64,000 bases of DNA from Apricaphanius iberus (lineage: Eukaryota; Chordata; Actinopteri; Cyprinodontiformes; Aphaniidae), in assembly GCA_028564705.1 (NCBI GenBank), contig JAPXFQ010002718.1, positions 1,488,001 through 1,552,000 of the forward strand. Direction: 5' to 3'. The notes under the pieces were generated by a model. It ran no database searches. It had not been told where the DNA came from and saw only the letters and a list, made by a program, of their open reading frames with translations. Position numbers and translations under genes: made by a program. This document shows, piece after piece, positions 46,192 through 58,569 of this stretch; position 1 is the first letter of the stretch, and every line of letters starts with the position of its first letter.

Positions 46192-47244
46192 CCACAGTGA
46201 ACTGGAAAGTGTGGTGGGGGAAGAGAAGTGTCTACTTGGGTTTTCCACCTGAATCTATTGCCTCATGACTCATTCTGTAGAAACAATAAATCAATCACCA
46301 TGAAGAACAGTTATTTTCATCATTTAATAAAAATGAAAAAAAAAAACTAGACATTAACCATCCATAATCTAGGTTTGACTTCCAATCTCCAGTTTTTGTT
46401 AAGACTTGACTTGCTGATACATCTAATTCCTGTAAACACACCATTTCTTTGTGCATCTCTACAACAAACAGAAACTTTTTTCTTCGCACTGTTAGTAATA
46501 AATCAGACTTCAGACAATATGATGAAACATCAATGGTTAACTGTGTTTGTATTCCTAAAGACGATCAGTATATTCATGGTTGGCAGACAAAGGAATCAGG
46601 ATAGTACAGGAATGTTGTTTTTTGTTATGACATAACGTGTGTGTCGATGCTGGGGAGAGAAGTGTTTGGGGAGTTATGCAAGACAATCATATCAAAGATA
46701 ATAAATACATATGGAAATCTGTATGTTTTACTATGTTTAGATTAAATTTGGATCTTAAAGGTGGACTTTGTTTTATGTAGGGGTTGACCGTCCGTGTTGG
46801 CCGCACATTCAGTTTTTTTCAGAGTCAGTTTTTAAACCGGCCTCACTGCCAGGGTCACATATTTCAGAGGGCCCCTAAGCAAGGTTCTTATTGCTTATTT
46901 ACATGTCCAGTCACTGGGGAGTGGCAGCCTAATGTACTGTATTGTGCACTATGTAAACACCCATCATGTGTAAATAGCTGTTTTATATTCTACTACTTTA
47001 CATAGTAAATTTACTATTTTAAAGTAATTTGACATATAATTTATCAGCTTTTATTCTAATCTAAATAGTCAATCCAGAACTAGAAAATTGCACTCCAAGC
47101 TGAGTTTACCATTGATCAATTTGAAGTTTTTCCTCAGTAAATCCACTAACATTCAAAAATTTAGACTACGTTCTAATTCTGATGAGGCTCATTCTGATGA
47201 GGCTTATTATTCAGATAAAAAATACCTTTTAAAAATGTAAACCT
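46192..47244. other. Anonymous sequence
   Basis: No recognised gene or repeat. Confidence 0.4.
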
Positions 47245-47248
47245 TTAA

Positions 47249-47757
47249 AGTGATAGTCTGGATCTCTAAATGAATTACACATTTTAAGAATTGTATTAAA
47301 TTGGCCTCCTGGCCTTAAATGTTGATATAAAATAAGTCATTTTATGAATTATAACACTACAGGTAAGTCCTGCCTTCCCGTATCTCAGCTATGGCTCAAA
47401 ACCACGGGGCCGTCCACCTGTACCAATCAAGTGATGCCAAGGGCTGTGAATCATCACGAACGCTGTGTGGTCGTAACTTCGCGCATGCTCAGTTTTCTGT
47501 TTTCAAGCCTCCGCCATTAGTCCCAAAAATATGTTCAAACCAATAAAGCATTCTCACCTCCGGTGACTCCATTGTTGACACTCTGGTTGTTTTCTCTCTC
47601 TCCTCCGCACGTCTTGGCCCATTGACCTGGCGCGGAAAAGTAGGCGCGGCTTCAAGACCAATAAGAAAGGGAGGGGGAGGGAGCTTGGGTCGTATTTTTT
47701 TTTTTTTTTTATCATGTCCCTCTCTCTCGTTTTTCTTACTAAGTCCAGACTATCACT
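47249..47757. mobile_element. TTAA-flanked MITE
   Basis: TTAA (47245-47248) then AGTGATAGTCTGGATCT; the right end AGTCCAGACTATCACT then TTAA (47758-47761). The inverted termini of about 14 bp are almost exact. 509 bp, non-coding; the right half is GC-richer (CACCTCCGGTGAC, CCTGGCGCGGAAAAG) and ends in a run of T. TTAA fits Kolobok or piggyBac derivatives. Confidence 0.78.
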
Positions 47758-47767
47758 TTAAGCTATA

Positions 47768-49372
<1,605 letters not shown>

Positions 49373-49374
49373 TA

Positions 49375-49739
49375 ATTAAATATGCTTTTCGTGAAGCCCA
49401 TATTTTTGTAATAAAACTTCCTATTATATAGGGCTGATTTAATATTCAGATTTTAAATGTTTTCATTGACTGTCCACCCTGTGTATATATACCTCTTGGT
49501 TTCCAATGCCCTTCTTCATGGTGTACTGTCTTTTTTATGTCTCGTCTCCATCGGGAGTCGACGTTTCTCCCTCACCAGTGCCTGGCTACTCATTCCAGGC
49601 ATTCCTGCTCTAATTTTAGACAGCTCATCATTAAAATGACATGTTCCAACATCTACACTTGTTTTGCATATGCATCTTCAAACCAACACTTAAAAAAAAA
49701 CAAAAAACAAAAACAACCAGAATGACTACTAAACATAAT
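49375..49739. other. Anonymous sequence
   Basis: No recognised gene or repeat. Confidence 0.4.
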
Positions 49740-50170
49740 GTCTCTGCAAGACTCCACTGCTTAAGAGAAGGAATTATGAAACCTGTTACACGTTTCTCTC
49801 CTAATTCTTTGAAATGTAATTGTCCACACCATGTTTGAAAGAGCACATAACACCCCAAACACCCAATGCCAAAAGTAAAGTTTGCAGGTGGGAACATCAT
49901 GATGTGGGATGCTTTACAGTATATAGTACTGGCAGGTTCCTATAGCTGAAGGAAGGATAGATGGAGGTTGTTGATAAGAATCTGAAGCTGAAATGAGTGT
50001 CTGTTTACAAGCAAGACAGTAAAAAGTAGCAGTAAGAAAGAAAGTACACCTGCCAGCATGGACATGTAAATCACTTTACTAGTCTCCAATTGAAAATCTA
50101 TGGACCTGGAGATCAGAATACCTAGAAAGGTCCACCAGAACCTTCCCTTCAAGAATTTGAGCTGGTTTGT
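49740..50170 (+). pseudogene. Tc1-like transposase, highly decayed
   Basis: Two landmarks in order on the plus strand: GGNIMMWDAL (about 49888-49917, compare GGNIMLWG) and SPIENLWTWRSEYLERS (about 50081-50131, compare SPDLNPIENLW). Between and around them the frame is lost. No TIR is recognised. Confidence 0.6.
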
Positions 50171-51949
50171 GTGGAAGATTGAAACACAACTGGGTAATAC
50201 ATTTTTAAAGATGTTTTCATTCAGGAGTTGTGTTGAAGTCGTTTTTGCATGAGGAGATTTTCCACATAGTGTTTAATATATTTCTGTGAGTATGTTAATT
50301 GTTCAATAGTTACTCCCTGTGTCTTTCCATTTTTCTACCCATAACTTCATTTTGGAACTAATTCCCTTTAGTTTCATATCTTGCCGGCATCTGGAGTGAA
50401 GTTTGTGAAATATGACTCTGAGAAAAACATCAGCCTATATACTTATGTCACTCACTCCATGTAAAGAACCAACAAGGAGTATCCCCAATGCTTTCATTAG
50501 AACCATAAAGAATTATCTTACTTAATTTAAATGATAAATTACTAGCTTATTTACTCAAAAGTAGCTAAAATAACTGGTGTAGCTTTTCACATAATAATGA
50601 TTATAAATGTGTGTTTATCATTTTTCAAGTGCTGCTTTAAACTATTTATATTGTTTATTTTTTGTGCTTTTTGGATTAAGGTTATTCTGTAGACTCAATG
50701 GAATAGCCAGTCTTTCTCCGTGGACTTACATGCCCCTGACCATGAACTGATTAAATAAATTATTTAAACAAAGTAGGCACTTAAGGTGAATGTTGCAGTT
50801 TGCTGTTTCAGAATACTGGGGTTTAGGTGGATAAATTAAATTGACTCAACGTTACATTTTAGTCTTTCTTTGCTTTGACGTCTTGTATTTGCAAATATAT
50901 AGAAAACGCTGATGAATTAAACATAGCTTTGTTGCATCCACACGACACATAAACACATTTGCTTTGCTTTTTAGCCCTGCTTTGAATAGGGTCAGGCAAA
51001 GTTTTCAGATTTTTATCTTTACCCCCTGTAACTGGCACTAAGACCTTGTACACATGTAGACAGATATCTCACAAAACAAAGATATTTTCCACACAAAAAT
51101 GTAGATTTAGGCTATCAAAAACAATTCTTTACAAAAGCTCTAACCAAAATGAAAGTTTTTTCTTAATTTTTAGCATTTGCTTGTGAACAAATAACCAGAG
51201 TTTTAGGTTTCACAACATCAGTACCTGTACCAAAAATGCTCTGACATCTCATGTGCTACCTGTGTTTTCTCACAGAAACAGCGTGGATACCCTCAGAGCT
51301 CTGTTGGCGTCATCGATTGTCCAAGCACTTTTTGCTTGCTTGTTTTTACAAGCTCAATCAATGCTCTAAGTATAAGTTAGAAAGTGGAAAATTATTGTGC
51401 GTGGACTGGGAACTACTGCCGTCTACAGGTTCGTCATGCTAATGAATGTGCTTGACAAAACAGTTACGTGGTTAGTTGTGAATGTGTTTTTTATTTGTTT
51501 CTTGTTAAATTAGGTATTGACGTATTTAATATATTTTAAAAACCTGGCTAGTTATGTATATCGACTCAGATCTTTCATTCCATCGACCACTGATGAAGTT
51601 TTGAGGGATTTCTGGTGCATGTAGAGACAGTAAGCCAGTGGGGGGATGGACATCACAATGACGCACGGTATACTGCCAAGAGGAGAGCAGACCCATGGGA
51701 CAGGCATCCACTGTGCTGTAAACCATAATGACTCGATAACTGGTAGATTTCTCACTTTCACCCTAATCAGGCCATATCTCATCTACTGCTATGACAATCC
51801 TGCTGAGACCCACACAGAACAGGACAGCCAACTAAGCACTGGAGGAGGGGAAGGAGAGTCAGGTAAGCTGGTAATTTGGAGAGAGTGACAGAGGATAGTA
51901 ATAAATTTCACTGACTGAGTATTTATGGAAATATTTTTTATGTAGCAGG
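50171..51949. other. Anonymous sequence
   Basis: About 1.8 kb without a recognised gene or repeat. Short overlapping ORFs at 51526-51888 show no motif. Confidence 0.4.
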
Positions 51950-52460
51950 ATTTTTTTTCTTCAATGAGAGGGGTCGTGGATCCGACAGTAGTTCTTGTCT
52001 TATGTTTAGTAATACTAACCTTAGAATATTGGTCAGGGATTTGTATATGACAACTAAAGAATACTGCTTCTGTAACCATGCCAACTCAGGTTTTAGCAGG
52101 TTCAGTTCTCTCTTAGTGACATTACTCTGCGTTGGTTTAATGAGAGGACTGAGATAGTGATTCAGTCTCGCCAACACCGGCCGTTTATTCTGCACAACAC
52201 ACAGGAATGCTGGTAAGGTTCAGCTAGTTCTCAGTCGGGTCACAAGACACACTCTCGAACGTATCCATCTCAATACCAACTAGTGTACAATGTACAAAAC
52301 ATAGAATTACCTGCACGACACACAAGAATGCATAAATACAAAACTTATTTATACCATGTGTACTATGACTGGAAAGTACTAAGTAGCAAACCACACCCAA
52401 GGAGGAGGGGGGAGTTTACCTCAGGAACTACACAGTTCACACAGAAGCTCACAAGCTCAT
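51950..52460 (-). mobile_element. Possible LTR, minus strand
   Basis: On the minus strand a GGTATAAATAAG TATA-like box (about 52350-52361) is followed about 170 bp later by GAATAAACGGCCGG (about 52180-52193), a polyadenylation-signal-like site, in an otherwise structured GC-moderate block. This is the layout of a U3-R-U5 LTR. I cannot place TG...CA ends or a target duplication, so this is tentative. Confidence 0.3.
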
Positions 52461-53640
52461 ATATGCCACGGGCCAGAGACGGTTTCAATATAAAAAATAT
52501 AACTTTTATTATTATTATTATTTTTTTTTTTTTCAACCCTTTAAAAGTAAATCACAACAAACCAACATAAACACAATCCACAAAACTTGGCACTAAGGAG
52601 GGGGAAAGGAAGCCTGTCAGGACTGGGGCTTACCGTGCGGCAGAATCAAACAGAAAACAGGGATCCTCACACTAATCACCAGTGCTCCTCACTCACACGC
52701 ACTCAAACACAGCAACAAGGGAAGGGGGATTGTGAAGAAATGCCACCACCAACGATTGCACTGCCGCTTGGGCCCACAGCACCTGACAAGACAAGGAAAA
52801 CAATTAGAATAACCAAAATACTAAACACTAATATGGACTAAAGATAACGTACAACAGTAAATAAACATGCACAAAAGAATTAAACAAAACAATGCAAAAC
52901 AACAAAACAAATAAATGAAGAAACACATGCAAAATGGAATAAACACCGATTTAAAATAAGTTCTTTAGTGGCCTATTCAGCTCAGCCCTGGACAGCCAAG
53001 CGCGTCACTATCCCACAGTCCATCCGCTATGAGGCCCGCGCCGGAACCAGAGCGGACAGCGTAAGCTGGAGCGATGAGGGAGAATTAGAGGAGCCAAAAC
53101 AGCAGCAATCTTCCAAGGAGTAGCGGACCTGGGCGACCCAAGATCTGGCGCCTCACTGCACTGGCATGATCAGAGCCCCTACAAGCATGCAGAGGGGGAG
53201 AGCCTCAAAGGCGGCGGCGTAATCCTGCTATGATCTACAACAAGCAGGCACAAAAATCAGCCGAGAGACGAGCAAAAGGCAGAAATGACAGTGAACACAC
53301 ATACCGGAGCGGACATTTAATAGGACGCACAACATCCAGCAGAGCAATCCCTTCACAGCCCCAGCAGCCAGCCGTGCCGCACGCAAGGAGTTTTGCGCCT
53401 TTGACAGCGACACGCCAAACAAAAGACCTGGCCACGCCACACCACAGTCACTACGGAATGCAGCCGGAAGAGGCCGGCTGGCCAAACACATCCGCTTTTA
53501 AAACAGGTGCATGGTGCCACCCACTAATCAAGGTGGTTGGCAAGACTGGCACAATGCCATACAGTGGCCAACATGCAAACGGCATCCGGCCACACATGGT
53601 TGGGGTGAATTCTCGATTCTGATTGGCTGGAGGGTGTACG
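52461..53640. other. GC-richer block, possibly part of a retroelement
   Basis: After an (ATT)n/T-run (52505-52535) the sequence turns GC-rich (53000-53480: GAGGCCCGCGCCGGAACC, AAGGCGGCGGCG, GAAGAGGCCGGCTGGCC). ORFs occur on both strands (53230-53622 plus; 53228-53491 minus) but have no recognised domains and overlap. It could belong with the possible LTR to its left or be a CpG-rich unique region. Confidence 0.3.
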
Positions 53641-53951
53641 TTAAAAAGTGGTAATGTACACCTAGGAAAGGCGTCCCATCAAATTGCCTGATGACAGTTC
53701 TAAATTATTGCGCTGGCTCAAATGGGAACGGAGAGTCAACGTTATTTGCATCATTGTCTGGACACACACAAGTAGTAAGTAGTGTACTGGCCTTCGGAAA
53801 TTATATTTTGTATCACCTAACGTAAGGTAAAGCCATCATCTCACTTCCCATCACTGATAAACTGCTGCGGTCGGCTCACTCGATTTTAACTCTTAAACAC
53901 ATTAAACTAGTATTAATTAAATATTTCTTTCTTTCGTAAGTGACCATGGTA
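53641..53951. other. Anonymous sequence
   Basis: No recognised gene or repeat. Confidence 0.4.
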
Positions 53952-54070
53952 TAAGCAGGATAATGCCCTTCGAGGTGCCCATTAATAGAAAATAATGGAC
54001 TTCGCGGAAGCATCCGTGTCGTCCATTATTTTCTGTTAATGCACACCTGGTCGGGCATTATCCCTTACTT
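53952..54070. repeat. Foldback palindrome of about 117 bp
   Basis: The left arm GGATAATGCCCTTCGAGGTG, CCCATTAATAG, AAAATAATGGAC pairs with the right arm GTCCATTATTTTCTGTTAAT, GCACACCTGGTCGGGCATTATCC in reverse order, with few mismatches over about 43 bp per arm. The 20-bp centre CGCGGAAGCATCCGTG is itself partly self-complementary. This is a compact hairpin MITE of a kind common in fish, immediately left of a Tc1 copy. Confidence 0.85.
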
Positions 54071-55446
54071 GGCAGCCACAGATTGTGCAAGTTGTCCCGC
54101 TAAAAAAGATTCGAGAGGTCTGTAATTTCCATCATAGATACAATTCAACTGTGAGAGACAGAATGTAAAACAATCCAGGAAATCACATTGTATGATTTTT
54201 AAAGACTTTTATTTTTATATTGGTGCAGAAGATAAGAATGTGTTCAGTGACAAAAGTTCGCCTCAATACCATGTAATTTGACATTGGACATTGTATCTGT
54301 TATTTCTGCCCATTCTTCTATGCTGATCTCAATAGCTGGGATGTTTCGGGGCTGTCACTGCTCAAAAAGGACTTTGAACTCCCTCTCTCACAGTTCACTA
54401 TTAGTTTAGGGTTTAGAGACTGGCTAGGGCACTCCAGGACATTCAAATGTTTGTACATAGTCACGCCTTCATTGCCTGGATGGTGTGTCATGCTGGAAGA
54501 TCCAGCCATGTTTAACCTTCAATGCTCTCACTGATAGAAGAAGATTTTTGCCCAAGGTCTCATGATACATGATACATTATACGGATCAGTTGTCCTGTCC
54601 CCTTTGCAGAAAAGCTGCCTCAAAGCATTATGTTTTGACCCCCCATTGTTTACTTTGAGTATGGTGTTCTTGATATGCAACTCAGCCTTCTTCATCCTTC
54701 AGACACTGCAAGTGGCTTTTATCCCAAGGAGTTCTATTTTGGTCTCATCTGACCGTATGACATTCTCCCAAACCTCTTCTGGATTATCTAGGTGATCTCT
54801 GGCTAACTTTAAACGGGTCTGGACATGTATTGGCTTAAACAGGGGGACATTTCGAGTGCTGTGGGATTTTGATCCATGACAGTGTAGTTTTTTACTAATA
54901 ATAACCTTTGTTACTGCAGTCCCAGCTCTCTTCAGCTTACTTACTAGTTCCAACTGTGTGGTTGTGGGCTATTTCCTCACCGTTCTCAAGATCATGTGTA
55001 CCCCACAACATCAGATCTTGCATGGAGCCCCAGGTTGGTGAAGATTGTCAGAGATCCATTTTCTAATTATTGCTCCAATAGTTGATGTGTTCCCATTGCA
55101 GATTCACTCATCCCAGTCTTGTGCAGGCATACAATCTTATCCCTGGTGTCCTTAGACACCTCTCAGTCTATGCCATGTTGGAGGCCGGTGTCTGACTTTT
55201 TAAAGGTGTGGACTGGTGTCTTTTGCACAAATAATAACTTTAAACAGGTGCCAATAATACAGGTAAGAAGTGGAGGATAGAAGAGCTTCTTAAAGAAGTA
55301 GCATGGAGTTTGGCATGGAGGCAGTGCTTGTAGGCGCTAAATACTTATTTTCTGCACCATTACACAAATAAATTCTTTAAAAATCATACACTGTTATTTT
55401 CTGTTCTTTTCTTCTCTTGTCTCTCACAGTTGAATTTGGCCCAAGC
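54071..55446 (-). mobile_element. Tc1 transposon, same family as 36.4 kb but old
   Basis: The left TIR has GCAGCCACAGATTGTGCAAG, TGTGAGAGACAGAATGTAAA and the right TIR has TAAATACTTATTTTCTGCAC, CTCTCACAGTTGAATTTGG. These are the same landmarks as in the 36415-37957 element with many substitutions. The outermost ends are lost. It carries a broken transposase. Confidence 0.85.
54300..55175 (-). pseudogene. Tc1-family transposase, decayed relative of the intact gene
   Basis: Minus-strand fragments align in order with the 340-residue gene at 36621-37643. ELVSKLKRAGTAVTKVIISK, RNVPLFKPIHVQTRLKLARD and SDETKIELLG (first catalytic Asp, preceding Trp replaced by Arg) lie in one 84-codon frame (54699-54953). 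Lower down, KHLNVLECPSQSLNPKLIVN stands where [20 protein letters not shown] is expected, so the Glu motif is destroyed. Stops and indels lie elsewhere, and the N-terminus is hardly readable. Confidence 0.85.
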
Positions 55447-55486
55447 TTACCTGTAACAGCGTGATGCTGCCACCCCAACTGTGTGT

Positions 55487-55704
55487 TTAGAGGTGCCCAA
55501 TCCCAGTCCAGGAGAGAAACCATCCTGCAACTTGTGGAAAAATTCCTTCTCCAACACACTGGAGTTTCCTCATTACCTGTCAATCAGCTCTTTAGAGGCC
55601 CAATAACAAGACCTCGGTGTGATTCAGGTTGGTGTTTGAGAAGGGATGCTTAAAAAAATTCTGGTTAGTAGGTCTCAAGGGCTGGACTTGGGAACCCCAG
55701 GTTT
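55487..55704. repeat. Short interspersed fish repeat with inverted ends
   Basis: It starts GAGGTGCCCAATCCCAGTCC and ends GGGCTGGACTTGGGAACCCC, roughly inverted. The interior has CCTTCTCCAACACACTGGAG and GTGATTCAGGTTGGTG. This order matches a very abundant teleost repeat, whose right half is also seen at 33820-33886. Non-coding. Confidence 0.6.
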
Positions 55705-55963
55705 AGAAGAATGTTCAGTGTTAATTCTACCCCACAACATGTCGTGTGGATGCCTGAATGGTCACCTTTGCCCTCATCAGGATATAACTACAAAATGCTA
55801 TTCATAATAATGTACAGCACCCTTTTCTAATTTTGTGTTTTTAAGTTCCGCAACCCCTTGATCCCCGTGGACCACTTGCCTGGCCCACTTTGAGCTCTTT
55901 TTCACTCCATATACTACCTCCGCTTACATGCTCGCGCAAGTAAATTGATAAGTCTATGGCTTA

Positions 55964-56585
55964 CTCCTATTTTCCACTAGATGCGTAAGTAGCATGTTAC
56001 AGGAGCAGCACGTCATACGCAGCTGATAGCCACCGCTGTAGTCAATAGAACCCTGTCCAACGGAGGCAAAAGCACCATGAGTCGGCCCCGTCACAGGAGC
56101 GACATCTTTTCTAAATATACGCGGTCGTCCTATTTTCTACACGGTGTGCTTCTGAAAAACGTAAAGTTAAATTCGGCATCCATACATTTTCAATATAAAA
56201 GAAGCATGCTACTTTCCGGTTGCTTTACTTAAAAATGTCACTATCTGTGTGCCCCGGTGAGAAGTCTCATTTGTGCTTCTTCATGGACGACAAACGGTTG
56301 GATCATTGAAGTGGAGAAGCACTCAATCCTGTATGACCCCAGTCAGACTTTTTATGGAGTAACGTATATGCTGTACTGGGGCAAGATGGTGAGTTTACGC
56401 TACTTATTAACGTTTTGTTTTTTTTCCCATTCAAATCGCATGATTTAGGCTCTCTCGATGACAGCTTCTTCCCTGCTGCTACGTACTTCATATGCCCATG
56501 GTGGAATGGGCCAAGCAGCAGAATACGCTAGCGAAATGTGCTGCCCCTGTAATGTGCTACTTATGCGTTCAGTGGAAAGGCCAGG
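55964..56585 (+). mobile_element. PIF/Harbinger-like MITE carrying a MADF-like exon
   Basis: TTA at 55961-55963 and 56586-56588 flank a 622-bp segment with inverted ends of about 45 bp (left TTTTCCACTAGATGCGTAAG, TAGCATGTTACAGGAGCAGC; right in reverse complement TTTCCACTGAACGCATAAGT, AGCACATTACAGGGGCAGC). A 3-bp TWA duplication is the Harbinger signature. Inside, 56284-56390 encodes the start of a MADF-type DNA-binding protein, the second protein of many Harbinger elements. It is a deletion derivative without transposase. Confidence 0.8.
56284..56390 (+). pseudogene. MADF-domain first exon of a Harbinger accessory protein, frameshifted
   Basis: An ATG at 56284 reads MDDKRLDH and stops; one base shifted, the frame reads WIIEVEKHSILYDPSQTFYG. 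This matches the opening of MADF domains (LI.EVEKHP.LYD.....Y), which bind DNA and help Harbinger transposase enter the nucleus and bind ends. It runs into GGGGCAAGATG then GTGAGT, a good splice donor at about 56391. No second exon is present. Confidence 0.65.
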
Positions 56586-56588
56586 TTA

Positions 56589-58437
56589 GTACCAATAACG
56601 CCTACTGCTAGACCGGATCCCAATGGTTGGGGACCCCTGCACTCCTTTGTGTTGGTCAATGACATAAAATCCATTTCAACACATCAACATTTGTGGTTGT
56701 AACTATACATGCATGAACATATCACTATCAATAAATTGCAACTTTCATGTGCTTCCAACTCTCTTTGTAAACTTTAGAATGTTGGGCAATGTTTTTTGGG
56801 AGGTGTTATGATCTATTGCAGTGAGACTCTATCCAACTGGCTGAATATCTCATTGCCATACATAATGTGAACAATTTGCATTATAAACAGTCATTTATGT
56901 TGCTACTTTTGAATACACTGATATTGGAAAGATGATTCCAATATTTTATGCAGGAATGTACTGTAAAAAATTCAAGGTTGCAGCATGAGAATATATTCTA
57001 TAAAGATGTTACATTAGAACATTTTATTTTCAAACAGAATAGCTTGGTAAACTTAGATTTACCTCCAGATGCACATGTGGAGTAAAACAACACATGTGTA
57101 GTGCACATCTACTGTGGTCAACCTTTGTCTTTGTCTGCTCCTGCGTGGCTGTATCAGTAGCCATGTGTCATTAACTCACTTCCTTTTCTCTCAGCCGTTG
57201 TGCCCCTAGTTTGCAGGATTCTTTCATCACTCTTTTCTCTTCTGCTTGGGCCAGTTTCATGGCCAAGAAAAGCTAAGGAATGAAGAGATGAAGTGTAGAT
57301 AAATTGAGAAGACGGATAGAGGGATGGAGAAAGGCAGGGATTAAGAGGCAAAACAAGCACTGAATACAAATGAGCTGACACACATACTGCTCGCCCTCCC
57401 TCCCTCTCTCTCTTTCTACTCTCGATCACTGTCTCCCTCACACAGTTCTTCCCTCTCACACACGTTCTTGCACTCTGTAGCTCTGCTCGGCGTCCTCTCA
57501 ATGGATCAATGGAGCACAGGAGGTGATTTCAGCCCCTTGATTTATTAGTCATCCCCTGTTGTTAGAACAAGCCAATTAAGAGGATTCTGAGGGTGTGCAC
57601 GCATGTGTGGACGATCCTGAGACAGAAACGATACTACAGCCGCTGCTGCCGTCTCTTCGGCTGCTCCTTCACGGTTTGCTGTGGACCAGGAGACAGCAGG
57701 GAGAAGAGGGTTGCAGGGTGGTGGTGGGGGGGCTTGGGAGAAGAAAGTAACGAGGGACAGACAACTAGGAGGACAATTTTTTGTCCCTTTAGCATCATCT
57801 GCTCTGCCATGGCCAGGACATAGGAGTCTACAGAAAACGTCAGCTTGGCTGCAAGGTATCCAAGGTAAGGAAGCAGAAAATGATGCTTGAAATAGACAGT
57901 GAGGTTTTCTCTCCCTTCACCATTGCTGTGATAGGTTGAAGAACCTGCCTGCCTTGGGTGCTATGAGAAAACAGCTATGATTTAATTTATTTATTTTTTC
58001 TAATAATATTTTTTTTCTACACAGGAAAGGGCTCCTTACTTCTTTTTTTTTTTCAGAGTCTCTCAAAGTGTGCCTCTTACTGTGTCTTTGGGTTGCCTCC
58101 CGAGGGTATTCTGTGGTATTCCCCAAGCAGAAACCCCAATTATACAATTCAGGATTAATCCTGTTATGTGTTATAATCCTCGCTTTGTTCTTTTCATTAG
58201 AATAACTGTTTGTCACACAGCCAGAGGAGTCATCTGTTTGTCCTGGTTGTTTGTAACTCAACTTCACAATCAGGACAGGTGCGTTGCACATGTTCCTAGC
58301 TTCTGTCGTTCACATCTGGTCAACGGTATGGTCATTGCAGTAGAGATTAACACTTAGATGTGTTAGACTACAATAACTGCATTGTACAAGAATTTTGGAG
58401 TTTGTCACAAGCAATTCAGACGACATGTTTAAAAAGA
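56589..58437. other. Anonymous sequence, some GC-richer non-repetitive stretches
   Basis: No recognised transposon. 57395-57420 is CT-rich. 57480-57890 is compositionally less AT-rich and shows no repeat signature, so it is one of the few candidate unique segments, but I find no coding motif in ORFs 57154-57501 or 57593-57890. Confidence 0.35.
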
Positions 58438-58545
58438 AAATTCAGTTTCAATTCAGTTTATATAAAAGTAATTTCAATACAATTATACAAATATTCCAAT
58501 TAGTTAAGTAATTTTCTATGTAGGGAATCCGAGCAGATAGCTCAA
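58438..58545 (-). repeat. Fragment of the 19971-20342 interspersed repeat
   Basis: TTCAGTTTCAATTCAGTTTA, TACAAATATTCCAATTAGTT and TCTATGTAGGGAATCCGAGC match the outer third of the 20-kb copy in the same orientation. Confidence 0.65.
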
Positions 58546-58569
58546 AATCTGGTGAAATGAGACCCAAAA

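Noticed and set aside
46024..46248. Minus-strand ORFs encoding Tyr-Leu-Ser-Ile repeats
   Set aside because: They are the translation of the GATA microsatellite, with no start context or other domain.
53228..53622. Overlapping ORFs on both strands in the GC-rich block as host exons
   Set aside because: No protein motif, no splice-consistent boundaries, and long ORFs are expected by chance in GC-rich sequence.
57154..57501. 115-codon Arg/Glu/Ser-rich minus ORF as a coding exon
   Set aside because: Translation of a CT/GA-rich low-complexity region with no motif.
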